Positions 39,001 through 51,057 of a stretch of DNA of 64,000 nt are shown here, piece by piece. Source of the stretch: Cloeon dipterum. Lineage: Eukaryota > Arthropoda > Insecta > Ephemeroptera > Baetidae. Below the pieces are notes generated by a model. The model was not told the DNA's origin. It worked only from the letters and a program-made list of their open reading frames with translations, and searched no databases. The stretch is taken from NCBI RefSeq assembly GCF_949628265.1, contig NC_088789.1:15120886-15184885 (forward strand), written 5' to 3'. The translations under genes were made by a program, and so were the position numbers. Within the stretch, counting starts at the first letter, position 1, and the number at the start of each line of letters is the position of its first letter.

Positions 39001-42000
39001 GGCAATGTGCCTGGAAGTTCACGCCAGTGCGCAATACCCATTCCCAATTGATCTCCATTTAAGCGTACATTTCCTCCACTCAAGCGCGCCGCTCGCTGAA
39101 AATTTTGCGCGCCGGCATTGATCTGGCAGTTTAAATTCTTTTAAAAGTATCCAGCACACGTCACTGGCTCGATCGCCCTCACCCTTTTCTCCAAAATCGC
39201 GATTAAAAAAACGTCCGAGGTTGCAAAATATCGACAAGCCTCTTTCTCCTACCGTCCCGCGAGCGCCTCCACCGAGAGATGAATATGCATAGAGGCAGTG
39301 ATTGAGCACTTTATTAGTGAGCAGCTTTCTTTCTCTCCCGTTCTCGTTTGGTCTCCCGTGTGTAATACGTGTCCGAAAGCGTGGGTTGTTGTCATTAATC
39401 ATACCCGATTTCCATTCAATCCGCTTTATAAAAGGCCGATAAACTGCCGAGCTGTGACACTCTGAAATTTTGGAGCAAATGACAAAGTTTAGTGGAGCGG
39501 AGTTCACTTGCGATGCAGATTAAGTCCCGTCCAAAAGGCAAGACCATTAATTTCGGATTGCCCATATTTCGTCGACATGCATATATCCGATTTAATGTTG
39601 AATAATATTCCCATGAAAAACGGCTCCTATGTCGACGACTTAATATTCACATGGGATTTGTATTTCAAATCTCAAGACAAATTCTTAAAATAGCAACATT
39701 GATCAGTGGAAATTTTTAAAGATACAGGTTCAGCTGAGGATAGCATAAACTCTATAAAAACGGGAGGAAATCTACAAATGACCATTTGAGAAATTATTTG
39801 GGATGAAATAAACAATGTGAACCCAATATGGATTTGTTTTAAAATCTTTTTCAATGTGATTTTGAATGTCTGTGTAAACAATTTAGAAAAGAGTCGCTCG
39901 CGCAAACGTTAAATACGCCCTAAATTTAGTTTCCCCATAAAGAAGCCCCCACCCTTTCCGGTAGGCCGAATCGAACAATAATATTCATTTTCCAGGAGTG
40001 AGAGCGCCCCGAAATACGCGCTTTCGACTTGAGAAAGTAGTTAGGCGTGACAGCCAAATTTCCTGTAAACACAGAGAGAGTGAGCTGCTGGTTGGTACTT
40101 GGGGGTATCATCCCTCTCTCTTCACGCCCATTCAGCCTGCCACGCACAATCAGGCGCGCTATTTCTACTCTTGGTCGGCGGCGGTGGTGTTCACCTCGCA
40201 CATGCAATACGTGTTGCAGGCGCGCGCGTTTTGTTCCTTCTACGGCAGAGAGAGCAGAATGCTGCTGCTCACGCGGACGAATTATCGATTAAAAATGTAG
40301 CATTGGGCGAACTCATCATCTGGCGTTTGTATTTTCGCGAAAACGGGTACCGTGTATTATTCAAGCGGACGGCGGTGGGGAGGCATGAAGTTAGGCCGCG
40401 TGGGCGGCATTGTGTGTGCACGTCTCTTGCTGCCAGCCACCATTTATTTCAGAAAAGTCTCTCTTTTCGCCATCTGCCTTGCGCCGACTGGGACCTAGAA
40501 TTATAACCGTCGTGCAGATCGTCTTCCCCCGTGCGTGTAATACCAATTCCCGGTGCGCAAAGTTGCGAAAACGACATCGCTGGAAACTCACCCATCCGTA
40601 TTCTCTGTAGAGACAGTGCAGGAAACACTGCGAACAGAAAAAATCATCGAGTAAATGGAATTGGTTCGATTTGTGCGAGGGGGTTTCGATGGATTTGTGA
40701 CAAATTGAAAAAATCCAACTGACCGGGATGTGAAACGTTGGAATAGTTGAAGTCTGGAATAAAAATTTAGCCGGTAGGTCATAAAAAGCACCACGTTTCT
40801 GCACCTGACCATTAAAAATCACCGGAAAAAAATGTCCCTCTATAGGCATGAAAAATATTCACATATTGAAATGGAAACAACAAGTTGGTGGAATTGATTT
40901 AAATTACAAATTTTACTACTATATGCCTACAATTTTGATATGTGCCGGGGGAACCATTGCAAAATTTATCTTAGTTGAAATGTTGACACTCTCGAGTTTG
41001 GTTGTGTATAAAAAACGGACTTCATCCTTGTTGCTTTAAAAATTCCCTCCGAAACTTGTCAAAGTGAACTATTAAAAGAGAAAGATTTAAAAGCAACGAG
41101 GATGAAGTCAATTTTAATTAAAATTTGGTATAATTTATCTTTTGAAGATTTTTCAAGTAAGCCTCCAGTTATTGGATTTCATTTGGTCAAACGTAAAAGA
41201 GGCACCGAATAAAAAATGGTTGAGATTTTTCACTGGCACATCAGTGCGCAGAACAGTTTCATGTTTCACGAAAGCATTGAATACGTGATAGTGAAATGGA
41301 GCGGTTCGAGTTATATGCGAGCATCCATCTTTCGCACCCCTTTGGCAGCGCAATATTTCAGTCGGTGCTCATATCCTGGCGAGATAGCCATCAAAGAGGC
41401 CAGTCAGGTCGGAGAAAAAGGGAGGAAAGGGGCGTTTTCCGGTCGTTTCACTTCTGCTTGCCCCATTCATGAGCAGGAAGCTAGATAAAATTGGAACTTT
41501 GTTTTCGGTGAAAGACATCTAAAAACAAAAATGCTCAAAGTTGTACGTTTATCTGCAAGGAGAGCCGTTCAGTTTGTCCTCGGAGCAGGATGGGCTCAGG
41601 GGGCAGGCGACACGTGCCTAACCTTGTTTAAAGGGGTTGTATAGCTGCTGCACTTTCCTCCCTAGGGACAGCGACGACAAATTCTCGCTCAGCTTTGGGG
41701 GCCAATCCCTCTTCACTCAAGTTTCTCACCGTTTGTTTGCAGCAGTCAAAACTGCCTGCTGACGAAGGCTTTTATGCCCACCGGCGACCAGTTTGACAGA
41801 TTTATTGGACGAAAAAACTCGAATGCGAGCAACCCCCCGGAAATGTATACGCCAATTTGTTGGTTCAAACCGTGGGGGATGAAAGCAGAGAAAAAACCTT
41901 ATCTGTACCTTGAATGCGTAGTTGTTTGCGTCCAGCAAGATTTTGTTGATCAAAGCAGAGTTGAGCACGTCTGTAAATCATAGAAAAAGATGAGTTCATC

Positions 42001-44043
42001 CACCAAATCTCGTGCGTGGCTGCACCTTTTGCCACGGGTGATGTATAGTTGCACTTTCTGATGATTTCCATGTCCCTGATCATGCTGTCACCCTGCGGCG
42101 TCTGAAAGCAAAGATGATCGCGAGCTAGTTTTCACTCCACTTGCTTCACTGCGAGAGAGCATTTCGCTCGACTTAACCTTCTGCTAATATCAGGCTGCAA
42201 AGAGGCGCACAATTGCCAGAGGGAATTTATTGAATCGAGTCATGCAAAAGATAAGCGCAATTACGCTTTATTCTGATCGTAAATCAGAGCATTTTATACG
42301 CGCAGATAGCATCTAAGCTCGTTCAAATCCAAATCTATTGAGATATTAGTATGCAACGATAAATTTCCAGCAACGGCTCTTTAATGGATTTAAATGGTCG
42401 GAAAAGGTCGACGCCTCTTGAAACTGATTTTGTATGCAACCTGCATAGCACATGTGCTAAGAATTTGCCTAATTCAAATTCATATTTTATTTGACTTAAT
42501 AACTAAAGATTTGGCAGAACTTGAAGCTATTAATTTTGTACCAGTATCAAGATGACAATTGAAATGAGTTTAAGCGCTTTTTATGTCAACACGCAATTTT
42601 CATTTCATTTGCAAGCTATGGTCTTAAGATAAACGTTAACTAACTCTTCTATATGACATAGATGCGCGTGATTTATCCGACCATTTTAAAGTTCTGGTTC
42701 TGTTGCGTGTTGGTATTTATAAATTATAAGACCGATTGGTTCCTGTTTATAAAAAAGGAATTCGAAAAATACCCAAGGAAATCAATATTCAGAGTTTTTC
42801 ATGCAGGCGCATCGCGATGGCGATGACAATCAACATTATCGGTTTTCTGCTAGCTTTTCGTTTTCCTTTCCTCGTCTGATTTTTATTTAAATTACGCCAC
42901 TTTTTACCATGTAGAACTTAGAATTTTAGACGATTTTCCGTAAAAAAAGACAATTTCTGAGCCGATTTAGACATTTTTACAGCTCAATTTACATGTTTTT
43001 ACTTTAAAATTTAGAAATTTTTGTAACAAATCCTACGTTTTTGTCCAAATCTCAAGAAATTCGTCATTTTTTAGGAGAGTTGTACCAAATTCACTAATTA
43101 AAAAGCATTTTTAGGTCCATATTTTCCGTCTAAACTGAATATGGCAAAAAAATCAAAGATAATTTCCTTTTTTATAGAACGAGTTGAACTTTTTATATCC
43201 ATACATACCCTTTACCTTAGCTTAGCTGATCTAGAGGGTTTTAGACTAGTTCCAGACGCATTTTAGACGCGTTTAGAGGGTTTCGGCAGCTGTAGACGGT
43301 TTTAGACGATAATATCATGTATGGTTAAAATTGCATAATCCATGCTCTGATAATCTCGCAACGATTGGAAGCTTAGAAAATAGTCGACCGTTTTAGCCTA
43401 GATTTAGGATAAAAATAAAGAAGAAATTTTAAAGAAAGGCTTGTGTTCTGGATGATCTGCTCTATTTTGAGTAAAGCTCGATGTTCTACGCAAAATACGT
43501 CAAATAGCTGGGACTTTTGTGAAAGAGAGAGCTGCTTAATTGGCCTTCAATTGAATTCTTGATGCGAATGAAAAGCACGAGGCTTTTATTAACTGTTTGC
43601 AATGGGGCTGAACTTTTGACATTGAAAAGAGGAAAGAGAAAATATAGGTCTAATAAAAACCGAAGGATTCGTTAAAGTCTACCCGTTTCTGGGTATTTGC
43701 CGCGACGAAGCGACGCATTCATTAAAAACTGCTTGAATGAGGCAGCAAAAATCTTCAAAGTTTGAGCTGCCAGTCGGCTAGCAAACGCGCAGTGGCTAAT
43801 GGTGAGCCAACCGAAAACTCCGCGGCGGCCCGACCGCGTGGTGGTTTTTGGGCAAAATTTTAACGAAGCAGCGCGCGTCTTGCCGTGCCTCTTGGCAGAC
43901 AGTACTCGGAAATGCAAATGAAAAGCAAGAAGCGCGCGGTTAATTAATTAGTGAAGCGAGAGCGTGTCACTCACCGCTGCTGCACAAGTGGCGGCGGCGG
44001 CCAACACCGCCACCACAGCCAACGTCCTCTTCTGCTGCTGCAT
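36044..44043 (-). CDS. Classical odorant-binding protein with C-terminal extension
   Basis: Seven exons (44043-43975, 42101-42026, 41970-41909, 40627-40592, 37242-37134, 36374-36310, 36145-36044) join in frame to 172 aa. Residues 1-21 are a signal peptide (MQQQKRTLAVVAVLAAAATC). Six cysteines fall at 40, 70, 74, 114, 123 and 132, giving C-x29-C-x3-C-x39-C-x8-C-x8-C, the PBP/GOBP signature. Such proteins are secreted into sensillum lymph or haemolymph and carry small hydrophobic ligands; the ligand is unknown here. After Cys6 come about 40 acidic residues (HHLEESQELDQDPFG), longer than usual. Cys2-x3-Cys3 sits alone on the 36-nt exon. Introns of 1.9, 1.3, 3.3 kb and more contrast with the compact upstream genes. 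A TATA box is 38 bp upstream of the ATG. Exon choice is supported by phases and cysteine spacing. Confidence 0.88.
37243..40591 (-). other. Large OBP intron
   Basis: No additional exon is needed between the microexon and exon 37242-37134. It contains the diverged family A repeat and GC-rich patches around 39050-39300 and 40130-40280. I see no nested gene. Confidence 0.5.
37960..38170 (+). repeat. Repeat family A, diverged copy
   Basis: Contains GGTTCAAGGGTTTGCACCC, then TTAAACTATTTCGGCTATCT, similar to GGTTAACACCCTTAAACTGC and GGATATCTGAGGGA at 57490-57530. It lies in a large OBP intron. Confidence 0.4.
40592..40627 (-). other. 36-nt microexon of the odorant-binding protein
   Basis: Acceptor TTTTTTCTGTTCGCAG and donor TGG|GTGAGTTT bound 12 codons, CFLHCLYREYGW, phase 0 at both ends. 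It supplies the C2-x3-C3 motif missing from the flanking exons. Confidence 0.85.
41018..41109. repeat. Small inverted repeat (hairpin) in an OBP intron
   Basis: GACTTCATCCTTGTTGCTTT at 41018-41037 is the near-perfect inverse of 41090-41109, with one mismatch and a roughly 50-nt loop. It could be a MITE remnant or a hairpin RNA source. Confidence 0.6.
43225..43315 (+). repeat. Degenerate GACGGTTTTAGA-type repeat, copy 2
   Basis: Several spaced TTTTAGAC, TTTAGAGGGTTT and GTAGACGGTTTTAGACG units, the same vocabulary as the minus strand of 7010-7075. More diffuse units lie from 42920 onward. Confidence 0.45.
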
Positions 44044-44080
44044 GTCGTTCTGCTTATTCAATTTCCTCCCTCTGATTCTT

Positions 44081-44086
44081 TTTATA
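44081..44086 (-). promoter_or_regulatory. TATA box of the odorant-binding protein gene
   Basis: The minus strand reads CATATAAAAAG, 38 bp upstream of the ATG. A start site around 44055 would leave a very short leader. Confidence 0.6.
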
Positions 44087-44634
44087 TGCTGCACACCCCC
44101 ACCCTCGGGGGCGAGATCCTTGTTTCGGTCCCGAGATAATATATGCCTCGTGGGCACGCGATGGATTGCTCTCTCTCACTCACTCCTCACTCGGCGGCCG
44201 ACAGCGCGGCAGCAGCGAATTTGCACAATGGCGTGATTCGTGGCTCGCCGTCTAAATTCGAGATTCGAGTGGCGAAGCAATCGAACAGCATCGGTCGCTG
44301 GAATGACGGCCACGACGACTCTGATCAACCGAGTTTTATTAATCAATAAGGCAGGAAGCGGCGAGGGCGTCAAGAGCAGCAGGGCTCACGCACTCTCTCT
44401 CTCTCATACATACATTTCTTGCCACTCTTTCTGCTGGCGGGTCGCCTCTGTTGCTCCTAAAATGCAATTTTTTTATTTCATTTCTATCTGTCTCTCTACT
44501 GGATAATTATTGGTACAAAAAACGGTTATCGACAGTAAAAAAGCAATATAATTACAAATATTTGCGATTTTTCTTTAAAAAAATAGTTAATGTCCTTCCT
44601 TCATCTTTCTCGTCCCAAATAAAAAATTCTTCGC

Positions 44635-44680
44635 AATTCCTTGCCATTTTTTATGTATCATAAAATGGTGGCAAGGAATT
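44635..44680. repeat. Short hairpin
   Basis: AATTCCTTGCCA...TTTTTTATG at 44635-44655 faces its inverse at 44659-44680 with a 3-nt loop and a 2-nt bulge. It is about the size of a small-RNA hairpin but has no other support. Confidence 0.5.
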
Positions 44681-45819
44681 CTTTATAAACGGCTTGCTTC
44701 AATTGTTTTATGAGCAAAATAATTTCATTTGTCTCGGTTTTGCTATCAAAACGTCTGTGAGAGAAGAAATACCGTTTTTTATCGGGGCCCAACTCAAATT
44801 TTCCGTGGTGAGATCGTTGAATCGCAGACATGAATGTCAAGCTTTTGCAGACGACACGCACGTACGGTTGCGAGCCCACGTTGAGGTTTTTGCGACGTGC
44901 TAAATAGGATTGCTTGCTCTTTTAGAAGCAGCTGAAGAAGGGAATTGGATTTGGGGGCAAAAACGGGCTGCCCAGTCTCTTTTTTCCCAACACCAGCTTT
45001 GCCAATCTCGAATGTCGTTCGTTGACCCGCCGCGCGCCTAACACAGAAATCCCATATAACATACACGCATCTGTGCTCTTGCAGATTAGCCCACTCCGAC
45101 GTGAATGCTTTTGCGCCGTTTTCTTCGACATAGTATGTATTCCAACACAATGACCTCCATTTTTAATGGGTTGTCGGCGTCCTGTGGCCCCCGAGGAGCA
45201 GCGTGCGGCCGATTTAAACAGTGCGGCAGCGGCGGGCAATGATTGAAATTTTTATTAGACGCCTGCCTTTATTGCTCAATAAAGGCGCCGCCGCCAGTTT
45301 GCACTTCCAAATCGGCATTTCCTCCTTTTGTCCAGCCAGCCGCTTTTGCCTAACGATCGCCATTCAAATTCAGTGCATGTTTCGCGCGTGGCCGACAAAT
45401 GGACTATTGACGCGCTTGCTGCTGCATTTAGCTAGTACAATTGAATTTTATTCCCAATCGATTTTTTTTGCTCTTTTTATCCCTGTCCGAGGAGGGGGAA
45501 GGGCGCGCACTGCACCAGCACGAATGCTGAAACCCGGGTCCCAATAACACATTACTGGACGGAAAAACGTTTTGTAACATTTGCGCAATTTATATAACAT
45601 TAAATTGATTTTTCTATATTTGAAAAATTGTAATTTTGCAATGTAAAGGCTGGAGCCAATTTATTATACATATAACAGTATAAATGGATTCCATGCAAAC
45701 TTATCCTGATATGAATCATATATAAAATTTTTAAATGTTGTAACTGCTACTAAGTACTTTCAGTTGGGATGCACTTGTTTGTTATCATTTCCTTGAGTAA
45801 AATAAAAGACTGAAGTGAT

Positions 45820-47110
45820 TTTATTTTGTTTCTTTATTTCCTCTCCGTTACACAAGAAGCAACCAATCAACAATTTTCCATCACTAAAAGCATAAACAGG
45901 TTCTCAATACATGGTGATCAATATGATAATTATTGTACGTACACGAAGTAAAAATAACGACAACCTTATACGTTACAACTGTAGCCACGTAACATAAAAT
46001 CTGAGATCCGCCAACAGAACAAGCGCGAACTACGCGAACCAAACGAAAAGTGGTTACAGTGAAATCACGGAATATGACCAAGGAAAATCGTGCTCAAAAC
46101 AAACCTAGAGTCTTAATTAAGGCATATCTGCCTGCCTCACTTTACAGTTTATACAATTAAGTCTATATCGTTAGTTATCAGCTGCTCGTTACATAATTAA
46201 TTGACTCTAATCGCGGTGATGGAAATCAGGTTCCCTACCAATATTTATTAAGACTCGCTTGTTTTGAAGCGTCATTTCCCGTCATAACAAACGAACGCTA
46301 CAAGGCTAATAAACAACGTCTATACACGTTCTCAACGCAATTGTGCTATCGCTCGCCGCCCCTTGCTGTGTCACACACCCTGATCGAACAGAGATCGACT
46401 ATTATATGATACATTTTCTTCACACGGCATACACTTGTCCTCTGTACAAAACGACACGGAAATAATTGTGTTAATTGAATACAAGGTGAATCAACGAATT
46501 CGCCGCTCTAAAAGGTATACACGCCGTGAGTGTGTATGTGCGTGGTGATCTATAAACATCAACTGCGGGTCGTCGTTTTCAACACGGAACGCACCGACCG
46601 CCCCAGGGACGAGTGCACAAGCTTCTCTCGTTAATTGGTTTCCAGCTCCCTCGGTTGTTTGCTCGATCAAAAATAAATTGAGATTTGATCCCCGTCTGAT
46701 TGAAGGGAGCCAAACCGGAAAACGCACACGTTAAATGTATTTACGCTTGATCCACCACTTTTTACGGAGAGTCTGCACTCGTTTACATACTTCTTACATA
46801 CGATTAGTACACTTAGGTTCCACTTTATTTGTTGCGTACAAAAATGGTTCTCGTGCCCGTCGAGGGGCTCACTGATGCTGCTGGTCACCGTTGGATGGGT
46901 CTGTTATTTTTTTGCTGGACATTTTTATGCAACCTGCGCGACACGAACGGAGCTATCACCTCTACGTGCAGGCATAAGTGTGTAGTACATACTGTGTGGC
47001 TTACGTACAAGGCTGCTGCTATCTGATACACCTGCTTTTGCTCTCTCCGTCATAAATCAACTACATATATTATACCTCCATTAGCTGACGCACGAATGCC
47101 GTCGATGAGA
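45820..47110 (-). other. Possible long 3' UTR of an unidentified minus-strand gene
   Basis: Two minus-strand AATAAA signals (near 45822 and 45834) end a 1.2-kb stretch of even composition without long frames. At its upstream end a minus-strand frame reads DISSTAFVRQLMEV then stop near 47060, which could be a C-terminus, but no upstream exon was located. A plus-strand AATAAA at about 45801 means a plus-strand transcript could also end here. Confidence 0.25.
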
Positions 47111-50100
47111 TGTCAGTAAGTATCACAAAAATTGTTCAAATATCCACAACGGCCTGTGACCTCATGCGAGAAAAGCCCTGTGCGGTACAGTGCAGGTAGA
47201 AAAAGCGTTTCAATCGGTTTTGACCTCTAAGATTTTAACACGCTCAAGAAACAGTCTGAAACGATCGACAAAAAAGCAATTCCACGTGGCTTAATTTAAA
47301 ATTTGGTCTCATACTAGAAATTGGTCAAGGACGCATCTGTCAACATATCAAAATAAATCTATAGCACGCAAGTGTTCCCAGTCTATAACCCAAAATCCAC
47401 AACCTACCCCAAATTAAACGTAACAAAATCAATGTGCTTGAAACGCCTGAAGTTCACTTGTGCATTTACTTTTCGCAACTAAACGAATGCTCTCTCATCC
47501 AATCTGCTAAATGCACGAATATACAGCCCCACGCGATAATTACCACATCTCCGAGCGCATCTACAGGGACATAAAAACGGCTCACCGGCTGCGCCGGTCT
47601 CGCTTTTCCTTCTTTTTGCCCTCTCGGCCGAGCAACCGCCGCTGCCGCCGCAGCAGCATCGATTGATTGCCACACGTGTATTATTTTTGCCTGGTGAATT
47701 TCATCCGGCTGCCTGAGAGAAATGGAGCAGACACGCCGACATAATCAACTCGTACAATGAAATGCAAAGTGCTATTCTAACAGGGAGAGAGCGGGCTGCG
47801 CAAATATTTTCCTAATCGCAGTTGCCTGCATCAAATTTCTCGCCCGACAGCTAAAGTCGTGATCGTAAATTACGCTTTTGCCGCCGCTTCATAACGTTTT
47901 ATAGATCCGACGAGAAAAAGCTGCCGCTGATGACTTGATGAACAGCAGACGCCTCAATCATGATTGTCTGCGATGGATCGACAATTTTGGACAGAAATTC
48001 TTCTTTATGACGCCATTTCGCTGCTATTTTTTCCAGTTTTCGTATTGCCGAAGATCGAGATAAAGATGTATTTTTACTGCTGGATTGGAAATAAAAACCA
48101 GGACGGCGGAAACTTTTGGGTTCTCTTCTCGGTTGAGCGATCCTCAATCTTGCAAATTGCTGGCATAAAGCGCACTCGTCACAGATAAGAACGAGCGTTT
48201 CGGTCCAGGAGGCGATCAGAGCGGCCAAGTCTCTCCCTGTCAGCAGAGCAAATTGAAAGTACGTTTAATTAATCTTCGCGGGCGGCTGTGGCGCGCAAGA
48301 AGCAACCCTAATTACACGGTCGGCGCGCGCAAAAAGTTTCCGGCGGCACAAACTTTGCCAACTTTCTTCCTTGGGCGCATGGGACGCGACTAGCGGCTCC
48401 TTTGACTGCCAGCTTGGCCCAACAAACACTCATATCGGACATGTGTGAGTGTGTGTGCACACACAAACGCGCGCGCGTGGGCGATAATTGCGCGCAGATT
48501 AGCGAGAGCATCACAAAGTGCCTTTCCACCGCCGCACAGGATTGATTTTCTCACTAATTGAATAATTAGTAGGCAAGCCCGCAGCGCTTCCACTGCAACA
48601 ACGGCACCTGCATCAATCAGCCCGCGCCCCCACCTCACCCCCCAGGGATGGGGGTTGGTTGGGGGTGCATCGCTCACCGCGAACTCGCACCCTCGAAGCC
48701 AGCCGCCCCGATTAATTAGTCCGCTGTAGCCGCGCGCGCTGGCAGGTGTTTAGCATTTTAATGGGCGGCACAGATTTCGGGGGTGATTAGTTTTAACAGC
48801 TTCGTCGTTTTAAGGCATTTATTTGAGGTTTAGTTTCAGCCTTTAAAAAGCAGCCAGAGATGCGACGGAAAACAGCGCCGACCCTCGCCTAACGAGTTTA
48901 CCTTTCTCTCTAATTGCGGCGAGTGCGGATTTCCATTCTTCGCGCGAAATGCGATTTAGCCTTTTGACGCTGGAAATTGATCTACTGCTAAAGCGGAAAT
49001 TGCCGCTTCGAGTTTTGAGCGCGTTTAACGAATTTAGGGTTTGGAAGATTTCCAGCTGCACGCCGAAGTTTTGCTCGAACGGCTCTTTTGGAGAAAGTGT
49101 GAGAGAGAGGTAAGCCGTATGAAAGCCTCTCTTCAGACTGCACAGCTCGGAAATAATTTGTGAATAGGCACTAAAACGCTTCACTCTCGATTAGCAGCTG
49201 GAAGTGCTAATGACTGGACTATATTCAGCTAAAATGAAATATGGCTTCTTTTAGACACTTTTGCGCAAATTCAAAGCTGGTTTCAGTCTTTTTCAAAAGG
49301 AAACTCTAAAGATGCTATGTTCAAGTTTGTGGTTAATTTGTGCACTTTTCAACGACGGGAATAAAATTACAAGAGATGATTTTAATTTCGATGAAATTAG
49401 AGCTATTATAGAGCTTCAAGGGAATAAAATTATAATTTCATGTTCAATTTTTTTTTAAATTTATGAATTATAAAAGAGCCACGAGAAATATCAAATCTTT
49501 TTTTTAAATTTTAATTAAATTAAACAAAAACTGTATTTTGAATAAATTTAGAAATAATTTGCCACTTTTGTAAAACTCTGTTCAACTCGCATTCGGTGAC
49601 TGAGAAAAATTCGATTACTGCTGAACTTTAAAAACGACAGGCTACACGGAGTCCAGAGAAGTTGCTTGTAGTCAAAACGTATACGTAATAATAAAAGTTT
49701 ACCACGCACATTCCCCTCATAAATATGGATTTTACCTCATCCCAACCGTTGTTTCAATCGAGGAAAAAACAATTCAACAATTCAAATTTTCAGGCTTGTG
49801 AAACCAAACCAGCAGATTCGGACTGCTCACATTGCGTGTACACGAGAACAACTATGCAAACTTTCAGCAGAGATATGCACCACGCACCGCATCCGGGTCG
49901 AGCGGGTTGTCTAACCACCGCCGGCTAGCAGCCGTTCGCGTTCGCACAAATGGAGGAAATTCCAGCGCAGTGAGAGAGAGAACACGTTTTCAATTTTTGA
50001 GCCGGCATTCCGAGTGTGAAAGGCGGGCAAATCAAATTTCCGTCGGTCCGGGCGCGCGAACGAGAGTTTGCGTTTGTCGCAGCGGCACTCGCGAGCGCTC

Positions 50101-51006
50101 ACTCACCTCGCCTTCGTGTCTGCGGGGACAAATTTAGAAACCGCTCGGCTCGCACATACACTTTGCATCCACCTCAGGGGGCGAAAATCGATAATTTCGC
50201 TGATAAGTTTTGTGGCGAGGGAGCGCGCACATTCTCGACCAACTCTGGCTCTTTTTAAAACAGCTTGGCATTATTAATTATTACTTTTTACAAGCATTGT
50301 AAATTTAAGCTCAGTCGTTTTACGTGAGGTTTGCTTGGCTACTGGTCTTTCGGGGACCGCTAAGTGCGCGCGGCAAGGGCGGAATGTGGACAGTGTTTTA
50401 TCGCTTTCCGCGGCGGCTTAAGGTGGAGAGAAATCCAAACTTTTGTGAATTACGACCTCCCAAATAGGGGCTAATGGAAGTTTCACCGGTTTTAACGGTC
50501 GCCTCCCAACTTTTTGACCCGAGATGCAATGTTTTCAACGGATATTCCGGCGGAATAGTCACCTCACATTTTAAATTAAAAAAGAAAAACTATCTGTTAC
50601 ACTACGCCTCACCCTCTCGACTGCCGAGAATAAATGTTTGGACTCCTCGAGCCTGCCGGATATTTTGGCTTCCCAGTAAACCACCGATGCCTCTTCACCC
50701 GGGCCACCGAAAAGGGGGATAAAACGATCCTTTAGCTAAGTGTGCCCTCGGTTGCAGCAGGGCCGTTGCAGTCAGCGCACGGTTCGAGAGAGAAAAAAGA
50801 GGGAGAGTGCGATCCTACTCGTCGGAGCGCTGGTCTACGTGCACACAGTACAGTTGCGTCCGACTTTCTCGAGACTCACACATTTTACATGAATGCGTAT
50901 GCGATAGGTTACACGATTCACACCAACACACACATGAGAGAGACGTGCCGCAGCAGAACATCCTCGGCCGCACAAACACCCACACTCGAAAGATCGCGTT
51001 TTTGAT

Positions 51007-51012
51007 TTTATT
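51007..51012 (-). terminator. Globin polyadenylation signal
   Basis: AATAAA on the minus strand, about 45 nt after the stop codon. Confidence 0.7.
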
Positions 51013-51057
51013 GCATGTGATAACAAACGAGCACTTCAAGTCTGGCGTCGGCGCCCC

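Larger units (their letters stand above)
44090..51000. other. Intergenic stretch without a confident gene
   Basis: Separates the OBP promoter from the globin 3' end. Open frames here are short and compositionally biased. GC-rich patches occur at 48270-48720 and 49850-50260. Only the block at 45820-47110 looks transcript-like. Confidence 0.45.

Noticed and set aside
48440-48480. Alternating TGTG/CACA/CGCG run as a Z-DNA or functional element
   Set aside because: Short and imperfect; ordinary low-complexity sequence in a GC-rich patch.
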